A DNA stretch of 6,186 nucleotides, taken from NCBI GenBank assembly GCA_003176075.1, contig PSRN01000148.1:1-6186 (forward strand), written 5' to 3'. Every line of letters starts with the position of its first letter. Positions within the stretch are counted from its first letter, which is position 1. The notes beneath the pieces were generated by a model that saw nothing but the letters and a program-made list of their open reading frames with translations, was not told the DNA's origin and made no database searches. Origin of the DNA: Bdellovibrio sp. GTDB lineage: Bacteria; Bdellovibrionota; Bdellovibrionia; Bdellovibrionales; Bdellovibrionaceae. This document shows positions 5,559 through 6,186 of the stretch, piece after piece. The position numbers and the translations under genes are program-made.

Positions 5559-5930
5559 TTACGGTTGGGGCTGATTGACCTGCTTAAGAGCGGGAAGCAC
5601 TAGCAACTCACCAACTACGGCCGGTCCTATGACATCCTTAAGGAACTGGACCGTTTCTTTATCCAGGAGATTCTCCAGGGCTTGGATGTCCGAGATGTTC
5701 TTGAATTCGATCTCTGTATAGTAACCCATTTGAATTCTTCTAAAGATTTCCGCTCCGCTACGAAGCCATTCCTTTTTACCATCAGTTGAAGAATCATTGA
5801 AGTGACCGATTGAAATCATATTCGCCAACGTCTGATTATCCGCTACCAATGTTTTCTCTTTTTCGTCAGTATTGCCTTTGCTCAAGGCATCGTTGGCCAT
5901 CTCGGAAGCAAAGTTATTCTTCGGAATCAT
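5559..5930 (-). CDS. Unknown protein, 3' part of a frameshifted gene
   Basis: This 123-residue frame from ATG 5930 resembles nothing I know. It is mostly charged and helical (EKEKTLVADNQTLANMISIG, KKEWLRSGAEIFRRIQMGYY, IQALENLLDKETVQFLKDV) and ends in a hydrophobic segment VVGELLVLPAL and a Pro/Gln tail; there is no signal peptide. GAAGG lies about seven bases before the ATG, so it could be translated alone. However, the frame is also open upstream (NGLNDTIHFEGRA) as far as a 20-bp tandem duplication at 5950-5989, beyond which coding sequence continues in another frame. With one copy removed, 6130-5559 becomes 184 codons including the stop. I think the ATG at 5930 is internal to a 183-residue original protein and that this piece may or may not be expressed. 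Confidence 0.55.
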   Translation of the reverse strand: MIPKNNFASEMANDALSKGNTDEKEKTLVADNQTLANMISIGHFNDSSTDGKKEWLRSGAEIFRRIQMGYYTEIEFKNISDIQALENLLDKETVQFLKDVIGPAVVGELLVLPALKQVNQPQP

Positions 5931-5949
5931 AGCCCGACCTTCAAAATGG

Positions 5950-5989
5950 ATCGTATCATTTAAGCCATTATCGTATCATTTAAGCCATT
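5950..5989. repeat. Exact 20-bp tandem duplication (frameshifting)
   Basis: ATCGTATCATTTAAGCCATT is present twice without a gap, 5950-5969 and 5970-5989, with no mismatch. Since 20 is not a multiple of three, it shifts the minus-strand frame and introduces a TAA. The perfect identity suggests a recent event, or an assembly error. Confidence 0.97.
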
Positions 5990-6130
5990 CAAGTGACCCC
6001 CTGCCGTAAAGTAATTACTGACCCACCTGAGAGAGCCAACAAATGAAAAAGTCACTGATGTGTCCGTTTCCAAAACGTTTACATTATCCACCGCAAGGTG
6101 GCGGACATCGAGGACCTTAGGGGTCTCCAC
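5960..6130 (-). pseudogene. 5' part of the frameshifted gene
   Basis: The frame from GTG 6130 encodes METPKVLDVRHLAVDNVNVL, then ETDTSVTFSFVGSLRWVSNY and FTAGGHLNGLNDT, and stops at a TAA (5962-5960) created by the second copy of a 20-bp duplication. It is 56 codons, beta-rich, without a signal peptide. Deleting one repeat copy joins it directly to the 123-residue frame downstream as ...GGHLNGLNDTIHFEGRAMIPK. The start is uncertain: an in-frame TAA at 6136-6134 limits the frame on the 5' side, no strong Shine-Dalgarno precedes the GTG, and further GTG codons occur within the frame. Confidence 0.5.
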
Positions 6131-6186
6131 AAATTAACTTTTACTTTTCATGCGCTGCGGATTTTGAGTCAGATTGCGGCGCGAGC

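Noticed and set aside
6088..6101. CCACC-GCAA-GGTGG small hairpin with a GNRA-type loop
   Set aside because: It is five base pairs inside the coding frame of the split gene, without T-run or repeats; chance is the simplest explanation.
6134..6186. Minus-strand frame open from the window edge, ending NLTQNPQRMKSKS before TAA at 6134-6136
   Set aside because: It could be the C-terminus of another gene, but 16 codons are too few to support a call.

Overview
The window (about 6.2 kb, mid GC) looks like an accessory stretch of a Gram-negative bacterial chromosome. Two genes encode exported proteins with classical signal peptides. A fragment at 5381-5521 carries the NYTLTLPTSGGTAG...VLTT repeat of tail-fibre-like surface proteins, and a fragment at 4271-4468 resembles a DUF1566/Lcl_C-type C-terminus. 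I associate that surface-protein style with Bdellovibrionota and similar predatory or environmental lineages. This is an inference from protein style only, because no rRNA, tRNA or other phylogenetic marker is present.

Layout, left to right. (1) Positions 3-613, plus strand: the 3' part of an SRPBCC/AHSA1-like gene overlaps by one base an ArsR-type winged-helix regulator, forming a two-gene unit. (2) Positions 643-898, minus strand: a decayed 5' end (RBS, start codon, signal peptide) of a paralogue of the next gene. (3) Positions 900-2717, minus strand: a 605-residue exported protein of unknown function with a run of ten glutamates. (4) Positions 2718-3062: a 345-bp divergent intergenic region with a 13-bp palindrome between 20-bp-spaced direct repeats, and an array of GAAAGA(C/T) elements that includes a perfect 15-bp palindrome. 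(5) Positions 3063-4217, plus strand: a 384-residue exported protein built from about seven helical repeats with an E-x-V-K core, ending in a 12-bp tandem duplication that doubles its stop codon. (6) Positions 4271-4468, minus strand: C-terminal fragment of a DUF1566/Lcl_C-like protein. (7) Positions 4503-5369, minus strand: an AbiEii/AbiGii-type nucleotidyltransferase toxin with all expected motifs but no AbiEi antitoxin gene beside it. (8) Positions 5381-5521, plus strand: tail-fibre-like fragment abutting the toxin's ribosome binding site. (9) Positions 5559-6130, minus strand: an unknown gene split into two frames by an exact 20-bp tandem duplication; removing one copy restores a continuous 183-residue frame.

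How it fits together. Only the SRPBCC-ArsR pair is a recognisable functional unit. The rest reads as a rearranging region. Two large lineage-specific exported proteins are transcribed divergently from a repeat-rich control region. Beside them lie an orphan toxin gene flanked by broken surface-protein genes, a partial paralogue, and two short tandem duplications. The best candidates for something undescribed are the divergent exported-protein pair (605 aa and 384 aa) and the antitoxin-less AbiEii in its graveyard of gene pieces.
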